Under the pieces are notes generated by a model. The model saw only the letters and a program-made list of their open reading frames with translations. It searched no databases and had not been told where the DNA came from. Shown piece by piece: positions 54,640-64,000 of a stretch of 64,000 nucleotides of DNA. The translations under genes and the position numbers were made by a program. This DNA is from Agrypnia vestita (lineage: Eukaryota > Arthropoda > Insecta > Trichoptera > Phryganeidae). Position 1 is the first letter of the stretch. Every line of letters starts with the position of its first letter. The stretch is taken from assembly GCA_016648135.1 (NCBI GenBank), contig JADDOH010010118.1:62001-126000 (forward strand), in the 5' to 3' direction.

Positions 54640-55130
54640 TGTAGATTTATTTTTACAATCTGTCCTTAACAATGCAACCAAATCTCCCATCGACAAAACG
54701 AACCGTTGCGTCCAGTCCTAGAAAAGATTAAAAGTAACGATTTTTTCAAATCGCTCCATTATTCGAATTCGGAAGTCGCCACAATAAATCAAACCGCGGC
54801 CATTTATTTAAAAATCGAACGGAATCCATTTTCTCTGGGCGGCCGAATCTGACCTAGAAAATACTACAATGGCGGGCGATTTTCGAAACGTACGTACGAA
54901 AAAAAATGGTAACAATCGAAAGATTAAGCGTGACGCCTTTCCAACAAATGAAAGTGACCCCTTGCCGTCGCTGGGTGTCAATAAATTTGACCATTGCTAT
55001 TGTGTTATCTGACCCTCTTTGCAAAATGTGAATTACTCCATTCCCGCTCGCATAAACAGCGTGGTTTAGCCGTACCCGAGCAGCCAAAATAAGGGTTCGT
55101 TCTTTGATCGATATGTGTGAGCTGCGTATG
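54640..55130. other. CpG-containing unique-looking island
   Basis: Words such as CGAACCGTTGCGTCC, CCGCGGCCATTTATT, GGGCGGCCGAATCTG and AATGGCGGGCGATTT occur with no sign of a repeat. A 77-codon minus-strand frame (54854-55087) has no recognisable domain. CCGTACCCGAGCAGCC lies at its start. Confidence 0.4.
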
Positions 55131-55244
55131 GCCGATGGTCGTGACAGTTTGGAATGTCCACGGCTTATAGGTGAAATTCGAGTCTGCAGCGTTTGTGCAC
55201 TAGTGAACTGAAATTTTGCTAAAAATATAATTAAAATAAATAAA

Positions 55245-55873
55245 AAACTAACCCATAAAACCGAGTTTTTACAATACTCCCTTTCGCTTTGAATCAGGTT
55301 TCGTGCCTAGACACTCGTCGGGCTAATTACTCGTTTATAATGATTCCAATTTGAAAAAACCATTAAAATTTCCAAAAATCCAAATTTATACTATAATTGT
55401 TCATTTTTTTTAACGAAAATTTGTCAGGTCATTTTTATCGTCGCCACGATTCTTCCTGCAAAGTTTCAGCTCGATTCGATCACGGGAAAAGGGTTAAAAA
55501 TCGATCCGAAGTTTTTTGTCAGACAAGCAAGCAGACGCTACGATTTAAAAGAAAGGGAGTAAAAAAGTAACCCATAAAAACCAAGTTTTTGCAATACTCC
55601 CTTTCTCATTTTCGGGTTTCGTATCTACCATACGCGTCGGAATCTCCATACAACTTACTGAGTTGTATGAAAAAATCATTAAAAATTTGAAAGATCCAAA
55701 ATTATACTATAATTTATTTTTTTTAAACGAAAATTTGATAGAGCTTCTTGATCGTCGCCACGAGTCTGCTGGCAAAGTTTCAGCTCGATTGGATCACGGG
55801 AAAAGGGTTAAAAATCCAAAGTTTTTTCGTCAGACAAGCAGACGCCACGAGTTAAAAGAAAGGAAGTAAAAAC
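55245..55873 (+). mobile_element. Two tandem family K repeats
   Basis: Two head-to-tail copies, 55245-55565 and 55566-55873, each starting with TAACCCATAAAA and ending with GAAAGGGAGTAAAAA or GAAAGGAAGTAAAAA. They differ at many positions (for example the second lacks CGAT before CCAAAG). The unit may have duplicated, or one copy may have inserted beside another. Confidence 0.72.
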
Positions 55874-55925
55874 GATATTGCTTAATACTCAACATTAAAA
55901 ACATAGAGGTTTCATTACCAGCTGC

Positions 55926-55980
55926 GAAATCTATGTATATCTACTATTTATGAAATAGTAGATATAGGTACATAGATTTC
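55926..55980. repeat. 55-nt hairpin with 24 paired bases
   Basis: GAAATCTATGTA pairs with TACATAGATTTC and TATCTACTATTT with AAATAGTAGATA; the loop is ATG and a TAGG bulge splits the stem. Size is near that of a small RNA precursor, but it lies between repeats K and P, so a MITE core is also possible. Confidence 0.55.
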
Positions 55981-56195
55981 ATGATCTTTTCATAAGCATG
56001 ACTTTTTCCTAAGCATATATTTTGAAAATGAACCGAAATAAGACATATATCGCGTAATATTCCTTTCACAATAATTAACATATTATTCAGCTTTGAATAT
56101 TTCATATTATGCCCGATAAATATTTAATTTTGTTTTTTTTCCAAATACCTATATGTTAAAATCAAATTCATGCTTGTTCGCACTGCACGCGCTTG
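55980..56195 (+). mobile_element. Family P fragment
   Basis: GACATATATCGCGTAATATT (56042-56061), CCCGATAAATATTTAATTTT (56112-56131) and the right end TTCGCACTGCACGCGCTTGC (56176-56195) match family P. It abuts an M1 piece. Confidence 0.5.
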
Positions 56196-56432
56196 CTATT
56201 TCATGAGAAGGATCACAGATGTCTTTAGCAAAGTCCTATCAAATATACGAAAGGTTTTCAGATTTGAAACATATATTACAGAACTTACAAAAATTTGATT
56301 ATGTGTGAATGTTACTTTGTGTAGAGTGATCACAGATTGTAAGCCCTGGGCCATCGTATATAAGACTTTATATACGTTGCTCATATAAATAGCTTCGTCT
56401 TTGTAAGACTTCTATAATTCATCTTAATTTAA
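56195..56432 (-). mobile_element. M1 MITE fragment
   Basis: Minus-strand order: end block GAAGTCTTACAAAGACGAAG (56389-56408 inverse), the core TGATCACTCTACACAAAGTA, then AACATTCACAC. It is more diverged than the 18.4-kb copy. Confidence 0.55.
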
Positions 56433-56469
56433 ATAATGAATATAATCTATAAACACGGCATCTACAAAA

Positions 56470-56840
56470 TACATATAAACTTCATATCACACCGTTTTCC
56501 GTGGGAGTAAGGAGATTGGATAGTGCGCCACACTCTTCTGTCCTTGTCTTGACACACAACTCATCATCATCACACGCCCCATCCGTATCCTCATGTCTGT
56601 TTCAATACAGATACCTCCTTCCAGTGAGACGGGCATACTCCAAACCAAATTGTGTATCACATCTGAATAAGAACAATATAAATAAATCTTAGCAGGCAGG
56701 CTCGACGATTTTTGAAGCTCCTATCAGGACCATCTTCCATTATCTGGTTATATCACGCCACCTCTTTCGCGTCATTTTTTCCTCTCTTTCTGTCAGCTTG
56801 TCATATATCTTTCTCATCATTCTTTGCTCATTCACTTTTT
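56470..56840 (-). mobile_element. Family A fragment interrupted by a family G 3' end
   Basis: Minus-strand family A: 56470-56558 carries the conserved 3' block, and 56688-56840 continues into the GRPRKTW and MNEQRMMRK regions. Between them lies about 130 bp of a different retroposon 3' UTR (56559-56687). The interruption gives relative age: family A piece first, family G insertion later. Confidence 0.7.
56559..56687 (+). mobile_element. Family G retroposon 3' UTR fragment
   Basis: Only the last 130 bp of family G are present, inserted into a minus-strand family A piece. The stem strands TGTCTGTTTCA (56594-56604) and TGAGACGGGCA (56625-56635) differ from the 61.5-kb copy but still pair along the whole length with G-U pairs. 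It ends AATATAAATAAATC. Confidence 0.72.
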
Positions 56841-57080
56841 TAATAACTTTCTTTGATTTGTATCAAAACGAATGAATTTTTAATATCCAATATTCATGAT
56901 TGTCTAAAGTTTTACAAAAAAAAGCCATATATTTTGATAAAAATGCAAACTTTCATGTCGCAAATCTCCATAACTGTGAACATTTTACCCAAAATGTAAG
57001 GAATATTTTCTATTCCAAATTGATTGAAGAGAAATTTTTGAAATTTTTACTAATAGTTAACAGACACTCTGTGTACAATG
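56840..57080 (+). mobile_element. M7 fragment
   Basis: GATTTGTATCAAAACGAATG (56855-56874), ATGCAAACTTTCATGTCGCA (56942-56961) and the right end ACTAATAGTTAACAGACACTCT place it in M7. Confidence 0.45.
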
Positions 57081-57179
57081 ACGCCGGAAATCATAAAAAA
57101 TACACACATTATATATTAAAATATAAACTGTTCAAATATGAATGTCTCGGTTGTTTTATGGCTTATTATGTATGATTCT

Positions 57180-57960
57180 TCTATTAGTTTTCTGACAACC
57201 ATGTATTATCGTTAAATATTTATTTAAAACTAAAAAAATGTATATCATGTTTTTGGAATAGGCTGCAACACAAGCTAAGCCAATTGAAACTAATCTAAAC
57301 CAGCTAGAAATAATGTGGTCGTCAGTCTGTCCATTTGGTTAAATAATGCCAAAAACGATAAAAAATTACCTCTGCAGGTAACTATTTGGTGGGTGTTTTT
57401 AAAATATATCGATTTAGCAAAAAAGTTTTTTAAAAAACTTACCAGCAAACGCATTTAGGCTATCGATGATTCATCATCGTCACAGTATAGAATTCTTCCA
57501 TTTGAAATGTTTTTTATTCCTTTTCTCAGAACTTTATACTCTCGTGTATACCGGGCAACCCGCCTATTGTCAGGAACATGAAAGTGAATGCACCACTGAT
57601 CTTTTTGTGACCATAAAAAATTTCCACCTTTCAAGAAATATAAAAAGAGGGCGATAAAACACCGTTTTGACTTTTGCTTTCTGTGTTTTTCTCGGATTTT
57701 TATTGTTGCTGGGAGAATTAGCAGGACATGTGTTTGTCAAGACGACTATTTGGGTCACGGCGACTAATTCAATGGGCAGGTAACCTACCGTTTGTAATAA
57801 AAATGTTGAAATAGGATTACAGTTGTATGTTTTTGTTAAAGGACTAGTTTAGGCTTTTATTTCACATTCGGTTCAAAATATTGAGCAGAAATGTGTCCAA
57901 TTTTAGTGGTACGTAATTGGACTGGATTGCCAATGAAGTTTCAATATTAATTTCAAAAAC
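57180..57960. other. AT-rich segment with nothing recognisable
   Basis: Two overlapping 62-63-codon frames near 57.5-57.7 kb show no motif. No inverted repeats or tails were seen by eye. Confidence 0.35.
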
Positions 57961-57984
57961 ACTTTGCCAAAAAACATTGATATT

Positions 57985-58045
57985 GTTAAAGTCGACTCTT
58001 GGATTCGATACCGCTGTCTCTTCATCAGGACGAACGCACAGTAAA
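57985..58045 (-). other. Hammerhead-like core, minus strand
   Basis: The reverse complement reads CCTGATGA, AGAGAC, AGC, GGTATC, GAATC (58002-58028). The stem is imperfect and the GAAAC box has one change. It resembles the other loci in spacing and lies 200 bp from the 58.2-kb palindrome. Confidence 0.4.
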
Positions 58046-58203
58046 TGTTACATAAATTAAACAATAGTGTAAAATACAATGCTTTCGTAAAGTGAATAGG
58101 TACTGGAAATGAATAAAGCGCTAAGTATCAGAATGTTTATTTTAAGATACAAGGTAAAAAGCGAATATAGTCTTTTCGTTCTTTATGTGTTATTTTACAC
58201 ACC

Positions 58204-58449
58204 AGAGTGTTAGTTTAATTAGTATAAACCACTACCAGATTTTAGGTCTACCGGTTTCGAAACGTACTCATCTCTTCGTCAGGACCAACACTACACTACT
58301 ATGTTCACAACACTATACACCACAACCATAGACGGTTAACCTTTCACCAATATTTATCACATGCGTGTTAGTTAATCTTGTCAAAGACTAGCATGCACTA
58401 GGTAGGTAGTATTAGTGGTAGTGGTTTATACTAATTTAACTAACACTCT
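58204..58449. mobile_element. Palindromic element with hammerhead-like core
   Basis: Arms 58204-58237 and 58416-58449 are inverted copies of 34 bp (AGTATAAACCACTACCA and its mirror) with a few changes. On the minus strand the loop holds CTGACGA (58276-58282), a weak stem, and GAAAC (58254-58258). The 178-base loop has no open frame. Flanks show a possible TGTTATATTG/TATTTTACAC context, but no clear duplication. Confidence 0.6.
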
Positions 58450-59804
58450 GTTATATTGTCGAACCACATAGTTGATACTTTAAATATTAATAATACCTAT
58501 TTTACACACATTTTCATTAATATTTTCAATACTACTAGACACCGGTACCTTACGTGAGTTAGTCATTTTAATACTAAAAACTATCAAATAATTATGTTGT
58601 TTGGTGCCTTATTTATAAAAAAATAACCCGGCACTTAATACTATGTGATATGCACTCCTATATAACTAGGAAATTAACACAGATAGGACATCAGAGCACT
58701 GTTTAGTGTATTGGCGAAGGCATACAGTACTAATCTGTACACTTATCTTAAAAAATATCCTTTTCGTACTTAATGCTAAATTCATTACCAGTATTCAAGT
58801 ATTGCTTAAGAGAAATTTCCGTATCTAATGATTAAAATAACGCACGATTTCCTTAATCCCGTAAAAAATCGAACCACGCAAGTTTTACTCGCAGCAGTAA
58901 ACAAAAGATTCTTCCAACTTTTCGGCTACATTACTCTTCTTCTTCCATATGACAGTGACGTCACCTAGACAGACTTAAAAAAGCGCGCAACGTGAGACGA
59001 GTAAATCCTGGATGAGTGCTTGATTGGATGCTGGAGACACCCTAGAGCCAGATGTGAAGACAACCCGGAAACAAGACTTGCGGAGGTGCTTTACGAACCT
59101 GGTTGAGGAGCCATTAACGTCAAGCAATAAAGAAATGGAAGCTTTTTAAATGAATGTAGATCTTCATGATAAATCTTCAGTAAACTGTAAAATATCCTCA
59201 TCATCTTCGTACCCTCCCTAGAAGGGTCCGGAGAAAAAAGAGAAGAAAAAAGAAAAAGAGAGAAGAGGCATTAGTATACTTTTTAACCAAAACAGAGGTC
59301 TTGGTTTTGTAGTATAACCACAACACAGACATCCGCAGGGCCTATCAACAGCAAGCAGCAAAATCCGTTTGCTTTCTGCCTGTAAACGAAATTAAATAGG
59401 AAAGCCTATGCCGCAAAATGTATGTGTAACAAAGCAAAATGTAGTACCTTCCTTTTGAATCGTGAGTGAAGCCAAGTTATTAATTATTATTTAATCTGTG
59501 ATTATTTAATCTGTGATTTAAGTATACAGTACCTACCTAAAAGCAAATTGTCGTAATAAAAGCAAGCATGTCTCATTGTGCCAGATATGTATAAAGCCTA
59601 AGTCGCCAACAACAATTGTGCGCAAGAGTAATTTCTGTCTGTGGCTTCATAGATATTAAACAGTCAATACGAAGCTAAGCCTGTTTTTCAGTCATTTATC
59701 AAAAATATATTTCCAGAATATTTTTCATCTCTCGGAATAAAGTAGACTATCTACGCAGAGTATATATTCACTGTAAGACAATTATTTAGGCTGCGTACCG
59801 TACA

Positions 59805-60045
59805 GTTATTGAAATGGGAAACTAAAGCGGCCGGACCAGATGACATATGTTCAGAAATGCTCAAATCGCTGAATACCAACGCTCTGAAATGACTAAGAGT
59901 AATGTTCTATGAGCGGGGGACTGAAAAAGTATCAACGGTATGGAGTTTAGGTGTCGTAGTATCAATCAAGAGAGGAGATATTTAAGTTTGCTCCAACCAC
60001 AGGTGTATTCAAAAGTACTGGAAAAATGCCGTGACATAGATGTAC
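59805..60045 (+). mobile_element. Reverse-transcriptase palm remnant
   Basis: The plus strand reads LKWETKAAGPDDICSEMLKS, then SLGVVVSIKRGDI, a stop, and VCSNHRCIQKYWKNAV. This resembles the front of a non-LTR RT domain (KAAGPDGI...EMLK...P.PKKGD...CSNYRGI). Stops occur at about 59890 and 59980. It could be the 5' part of the element whose C-terminal piece lies at 60.35 kb. Confidence 0.65.
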
Positions 60046-60344
60046 ATTACACGAGAAAAAAAATGATGCTCAAATCTTTATTTTAACCGATTACAGATAG
60101 AACAGTTGTGTGATATTTGTACCTGATTGTATTGATTTTTGATAATTCGAATATGTCGAATTGCGAAAAATTAGTTTACCAATTATCGAGACAAAATAAG
60201 GAAAGTGATGAGAGATTGGCTCACATAGGTCGAAGGTCGAAGCGATAAACTCCTGATCAAATGAGGAAAAAATATGGGAAAGAAGGAGAAGAGGAAACTC
60301 TGTGTATTCTTCATTTATTAACTCCAGTTTACATAATTGCTTAA

Positions 60345-60600
60345 TGAGCTAAGCGTCTCAAGGTTTGTGGTATCAAAATAGGAAAATTCGGTAGCTGGAC
60401 CATGTGTGAGAAGGAAAAAACCAAAATGAAATAATAATACCTTCAAATATATAGGTATCTGTCTGTTTCAGCAAACATTAGGAGAGGGAGAGAGAAATTT
60501 TTGAGGAGACCAAGATCTTCCAAGTATGTAGTTGATAGTTATACAATGGCATTATTGAATAATGTGTAATGTAAAGGAGCGACGATGACTACAATTAATG
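60345..60600 (+). mobile_element. Decayed RTE-like fragment
   Basis: IGKFGSWTMCEKEK near 60380 is a decayed RWLGHVxRM segment. About 120 bp later comes LRRPRSSK, equivalent to RPRTRW in family F. The 3' part ends near GGAGCGACGATGACTACAAT (60575-60594). The match is weak and rests on order of blocks. Confidence 0.45.
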
Positions 60601-60769
60601 CTTTAATTATTACCCAAAAAACAAATTTAAAAACAATCTTAAAAACACCAATTACTACAAGTAATGACGAAGTATTTGATTAAGTAGATGTATTTGATGT
60701 TAGACAAATATACGCTAAAACTATACAAGTTTACATATACAAACACACCACAAACAAACCCAAAACATT

Positions 60770-60935
60770 ATTCATACACGCAGAAACAAAGGTTCTATTC
60801 AAGTGCGAACCACTTATGGACAGAGAAACTTTAAACACATTGGCCCCAAACTGTACAATACAATGCTGAAAAGGGTAACACAACTGAATAATCCGAAAAA
60901 CGTAAAAACATTCATTAAAATTTGGGTAAGAGAGA
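60770..60935 (+). mobile_element. Jockey/CR1-like RT C-terminal remnant
   Basis: The plus strand reads VRTTYGQRNFKHIGPKLYNT and NNPKNVKTFIKIWVRE, the usual end of jockey/CR1-type RT ORFs. About 55 codons remain open. No 3' UTR or tail is recognised before the next retroposon fragment at 61.15 kb. Confidence 0.65.
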
Positions 60936-61149
60936 TGGGTCGACTATTTATTGGGAAACTCATCCAAACAAATTAAGAACTTAAATTTCATGCAGGTAAC
61001 ATAGTGTATTAGGGTATGTTTACCTGTGGCTGAGTATAGATTTTCAAGTGCTTGATATAAGACAACTATATACCAGTTCGATACTGAAATTATTTTATAA
61101 AAAAAACACTTCATACTACCTGAATCTAGAAATACTAGAAGCACAACAT

Positions 61150-61605
61150 CGGGAAATGTTTTAGAGCCGAAAATGAAGACAAAATTTGGTCAACGCTTTT
61201 TCATGTTCTGTGCTCCAAGAATGTACAATATATTGCCATCGGACATTAAAGGGTTAAAAGTGAAACATTCATTTAAACAGAAGGTAACTAAATGGTTACT
61301 AAATACTAGTCTAGTTAAGCAACTACCTTTACCTTTTCTATGTAAAAAATAATTTAGAGTAAATAAAATTAAAATTAAATAAATAGACGACGATTAATCT
61401 TTTTTTAAACTATTTGTATAAAATTTACTTTTTTAACCTATTTTGTATAAAATGTACTGGCATCTTTTATAATTGTAAATTATAATTATAATTGTAAACT
61501 TTGCCTGTCTCAATACATTGCTTTCTAGTGAGACAGGCATAGTAAAATTAAACCTTAACAAATGTATATTAACTAAAGCAATGAATAAAATAAAATAAAT
61601 TAAAA
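61150..61605 (+). mobile_element. Family G jockey/CR1-like retroposon 3' fragment
   Basis: The plus strand encodes KFGQRFFMFCAPRMYNILPS and DIKGLKVKHSFKQKVTKWLL, the last part of an RT ORF. In the 3' UTR, an 11-bp perfect stem (TGCCTGTCTCA 61502-61512 with TGAGACAGGCA 61529-61539) precedes an A-rich AATAAAATAAA tail. The same UTR occurs at 56.56-56.69 kb with a compensated stem. Confidence 0.78.
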
Positions 61606-61854
61606 ATTTCGTATTTACCTACTCATAAAATTATGTGACTAATAGTATAGGTCTAATGAGAGTCCAGTAACCAAAAATGATGTATGGATGTAAAGCCTAA
61701 TGCTGGCAAAAGAGGAACAGCAGTAGACTAAATACAGTAGAAATAAGTTGGACTTTTGATTTGACAGCGCGCCTCGACACGTCACTAGAATCAAAGAAAC
61801 CTACAACTATTTACTAAAAAAAAAACGAATTTAATTACTAACATTTATTCCATT

Positions 61855-62103
61855 TCAAATCCTTCTGGGAAGATTGAAATTTACCCAACCGACGAACGGA
61901 ACATCGACGGTTAGTGGAGTGACATATCTGATACTTGACATGTTCGACACGGGGTATTGAGTAAAAAAATCATTTAGTAGGTAATCCCATTCGGTTCTCG
62001 AAACTACCCTCAAAGATGACATAATTGCTTGCGAAGGCAGAGGGCTATCATCTCTGCCTGCGACTTGATGGTATATTGGTTGGTTAGATGCTGTTGAATA
62101 CAC
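61855..62103 (-). CDS. Unrecognised 82-codon frame
   Basis: This frame has the most protein-like composition of those outside transposons: SQAIMSSLRVVSRTEWDYLL and then SIRYVTPLTVDVPFVGWVNF. I do not recognise it. RVVSRTEW recalls the start of peptidoglycan-recognition domains (VVSR..WGA), but the conserved Gly-Ala does not follow, so this is not supported. It may be a chance frame, a decayed exon, or part of an unknown element. Confidence 0.15.
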   Translation of the reverse strand: MYSTASNQPIYHQVAGRDDSPLPSQAIMSSLRVVSRTEWDYLLNDFFTQYPVSNMSSIRYVTPLTVDVPFVGWVNFNLPRRI

Positions 62104-62224
62104 TATTCCTTTGTAGTTTTATTCTATCGATAAAATTCCTCTTTTCGAATAAGTTTTGATCAAATTACCAAACCAAATTTTGTACAGGACAATAAATGGA
62201 ACGAAAGAGAGAAAGCTTCGCATT

Positions 62225-62720
62225 TATTCAGTTCGTGTATTAGGCAAGTACCTACTTATACGTACCTTTGCCGCGGACACGTAAAAGTCAAATATATTAG
62301 AATAACAAAGCCATTTATCTCCTCTTCCAGCACTGGCCGGGCATAAATATGTATGAAGATACGACATAATAACATTTTTCATAGACGGGAAGATCGCGCA
62401 GATAAAGGCAAAAACAAAGAAGGCCATAAAGAATAAATCATAGCCATAAAGTAAAAAGGACAAATGGCGGCACGGCTAACGTGATATAAAAAGAATAGAC
62501 AGCATAAAAAATAATTGGCGGGGGCCGTATTACACGCGAAACAAAATGGCGGACCATTAGGCCGGTTTACAATCTCGGCGATCATCAGATTTGTTAATCA
62601 AATTAATAAAAGACAACTTTCGACAGCGGCATTATACCTCCCGCGCCTATAACATCGGCGTTACGACTTGCGAAACTTTACCGATCGTTTGAGAGATGAA
62701 AAACTCGTACGAGTTATACG
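62225..62720. other. CpG-containing unique-looking island with CCATAAA sites
   Basis: GGCCATAAAGAATAAATC and AGCCATAAAGTAAAAAGG (62422-62460) give two CCATAAA words about 22 bp apart, a form bound by Caudal/Abd-B-type homeodomains. Then AAATGGCGGCACGG, ATTGGCGGGGGCCG and AAAATGGCGGACC. No repeat family or long frame is seen. Confidence 0.35.
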
Positions 62721-63574
62721 AAAAACAAAGATGGCTTTGGGAGGCAAATGAAAACATTGGAAATTGATTTAGTTGAATTTATTACCAAAAAAGAAACACG
62801 GGTTAAAGTACTGTTCTTAATTTTGGTAGTCGCCAAATATCTTTCGAATATTTCACTCACTTATTATTAAACTGTCCTTAATTAGCGATAATTAACGTTA
62901 TTTCTATTCCTTAGATGAAGTTCGCTGGTAGAGACAATTAGCCCCGCTTTCCTTTATGTACTTGCGCTGGTCACTTACTAATATCGCGTGTTGTAATATC
63001 ACGAATCACTGATTCGCTCGGCAGTATCACGGAGATGTCACCTTGTTAACTTCACGAACTGAATTCTTTGAGCCCGCGTCGCGTGACTCCTTATATAGCA
63101 AAATCCCTCCGAACGATTCATTCTAGAGGTGACGAGATAAATAAATAAAATACGAGAGAAATAGAATAGTCCAGGTAGATAGAGTGCGGTCACGGATGAG
63201 TGACTCGGATTGCGTGCGTAACAGTCCACCGTCACGGTTGACTGCGCACCATCGCTTGCCGATGTTTATTTTCAGCACTTTTAGTAGATAGCTACATAGC
63301 CTCGCTACACTATTGTAAATCGTTTTATTCTTTCTATAGATAATCGAAGAAGGAAATATGAAACTTTCAAAAGTTCTTCAATTTAAAATAAAACTTCGAT
63401 AATACGAGTTGTGAATGTTTTAGAGAGGTTATAAATGAATGAATATAGTGTTTACATTAGAGCATATGAGGGGATTAGAAACAAAAGCCTATAAAACGAG
63501 AATAAAGGGCGACGTCTTTTAATATTGTCAGGGGGACGTGGCGTGAATGTTTTACTAAATACACAAAGACATTG

Positions 63575-63735
63575 GATACGAATCCTATATACTTTCCCAT
63601 ATAAAAAATAGCTTCGTGCCTGTGAGACATCTATAATATATCTTGATTAATGGCGTCCCCTTGGGGATAAAATCAAGTACCTATTTTGTTCTTGAAAATT
63701 TTTAACATACTCAAAATATTCAACAGGAATATTTC
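63575..63735 (+). mobile_element. M1 MITE right-end fragment
   Basis: GCTTCGTGCCTGTGAGACAT (63611-63630), CTATAATATATCTTGATTAA and the flank ending ACATACTCAAAATATTCAAC follow 18.50-18.61 kb in order. The flank's shared sequence suggests that what lies outside the hairpin arms also belongs to a larger element. Confidence 0.6.
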
Positions 63736-64000
63736 CCATATTTTAAAGCGACATTAGGTAGTACCTACTTATTTTAATATAGCGTTCATCACGTCGACAT
63801 TGACGCAGTGTACAATGTTATATTATATGGCTCAATAGAGAGAATAGACCCGATAATCCGCTCTGCGTTCGTCATCACGCTCCGACATTGTTAGCAGCTA
63901 TATTTTTTAAGGCAGAATAATGGGGCCGGCTTCCACGGAGTCGGGCGTACGTTTTAATAAAAATTTCCCTCGCAAAATCCCGCCATGGCGCCCCACAATA

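Overview
The window looks like a repeat-dense, AT-rich stretch of an insect nuclear genome. A moth or butterfly is my best guess, from the style of the repeats (truncated RTE-type and jockey/CR1-type retroposons, tRNA-derived SINEs, many foldback MITEs, a Helitron-like family, short TTAGG-like runs). That guess rests on general knowledge, not on a marker gene. I found no host protein-coding gene, rRNA or functional tRNA gene. Nearly every open frame that reads as protein is the C-terminal end of a reverse transcriptase (RT), or a worn piece of a DNA-transposon protein.

Retrotransposons: Family A (RTE-like) is the most important. It has one long copy with a nearly complete RT domain (31.57-33.54 kb), a 5'-truncated copy at 53.4 kb whose 300 bp match the long copy exactly and which has a 10-bp target duplication, and about a dozen older fragments. 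Its copies end in two tail types, TTAG and GTAA repeats. Other RTE-like families occur at 15.2, 23.5 and 38.1 kb (B), 45.2 kb (E), and 29.1 and 60.4 kb (F). Jockey/CR1-like 3' fragments lie at 11.5/12.3, 19.1, 20.9, 35.6, 38.9, 48.4, 51.3, 52.5, 56.6, 60.8 and 61.2 kb. Two of these families end in conserved stem-loops. A probable solo LTR lies at 29.9 kb.

DNA elements and foldbacks: there are several MITE families with clear inverted arms (4.4, 11.6, 18.4, 18.7, 31.2, 42.3, 43.2 kb and others), and a Helitron-like family ending in a hairpin plus CTAG that carries a tRNA-like segment. A TA-flanked element at 14.4-15.2 kb carries a MADF-like frame. A pogo/Tigger (Jerky-like) transposase remnant lies at 36.9 kb and hAT-like ends are scattered.

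Most unusual signal: eight loci carry the core CTGAYGA - short stem - GAAAY of a hammerhead ribozyme, several of them inside palindromes. At 24.0-24.93 kb a perfect 136-bp-arm palindrome with this core and a 12-bp target duplication is nested in one arm of an older palindrome that also carries the core. I infer Penelope-like or retrozyme-like retroelements; self-cleavage is untested.

Between repeats are short CpG-richer islands (about 1.44-1.64, 6.84-7.13, 44.58-44.90, 50.45-50.96, 54.64-55.10, 62.25-62.72, 63.88-64.00 kb) that look like single-copy host DNA. An 80-bp segment there (45.97 and 50.52 kb) is duplicated without obvious transposon structure. The window is therefore most likely intergenic or intronic, possibly regulatory, DNA that has collected transposons.
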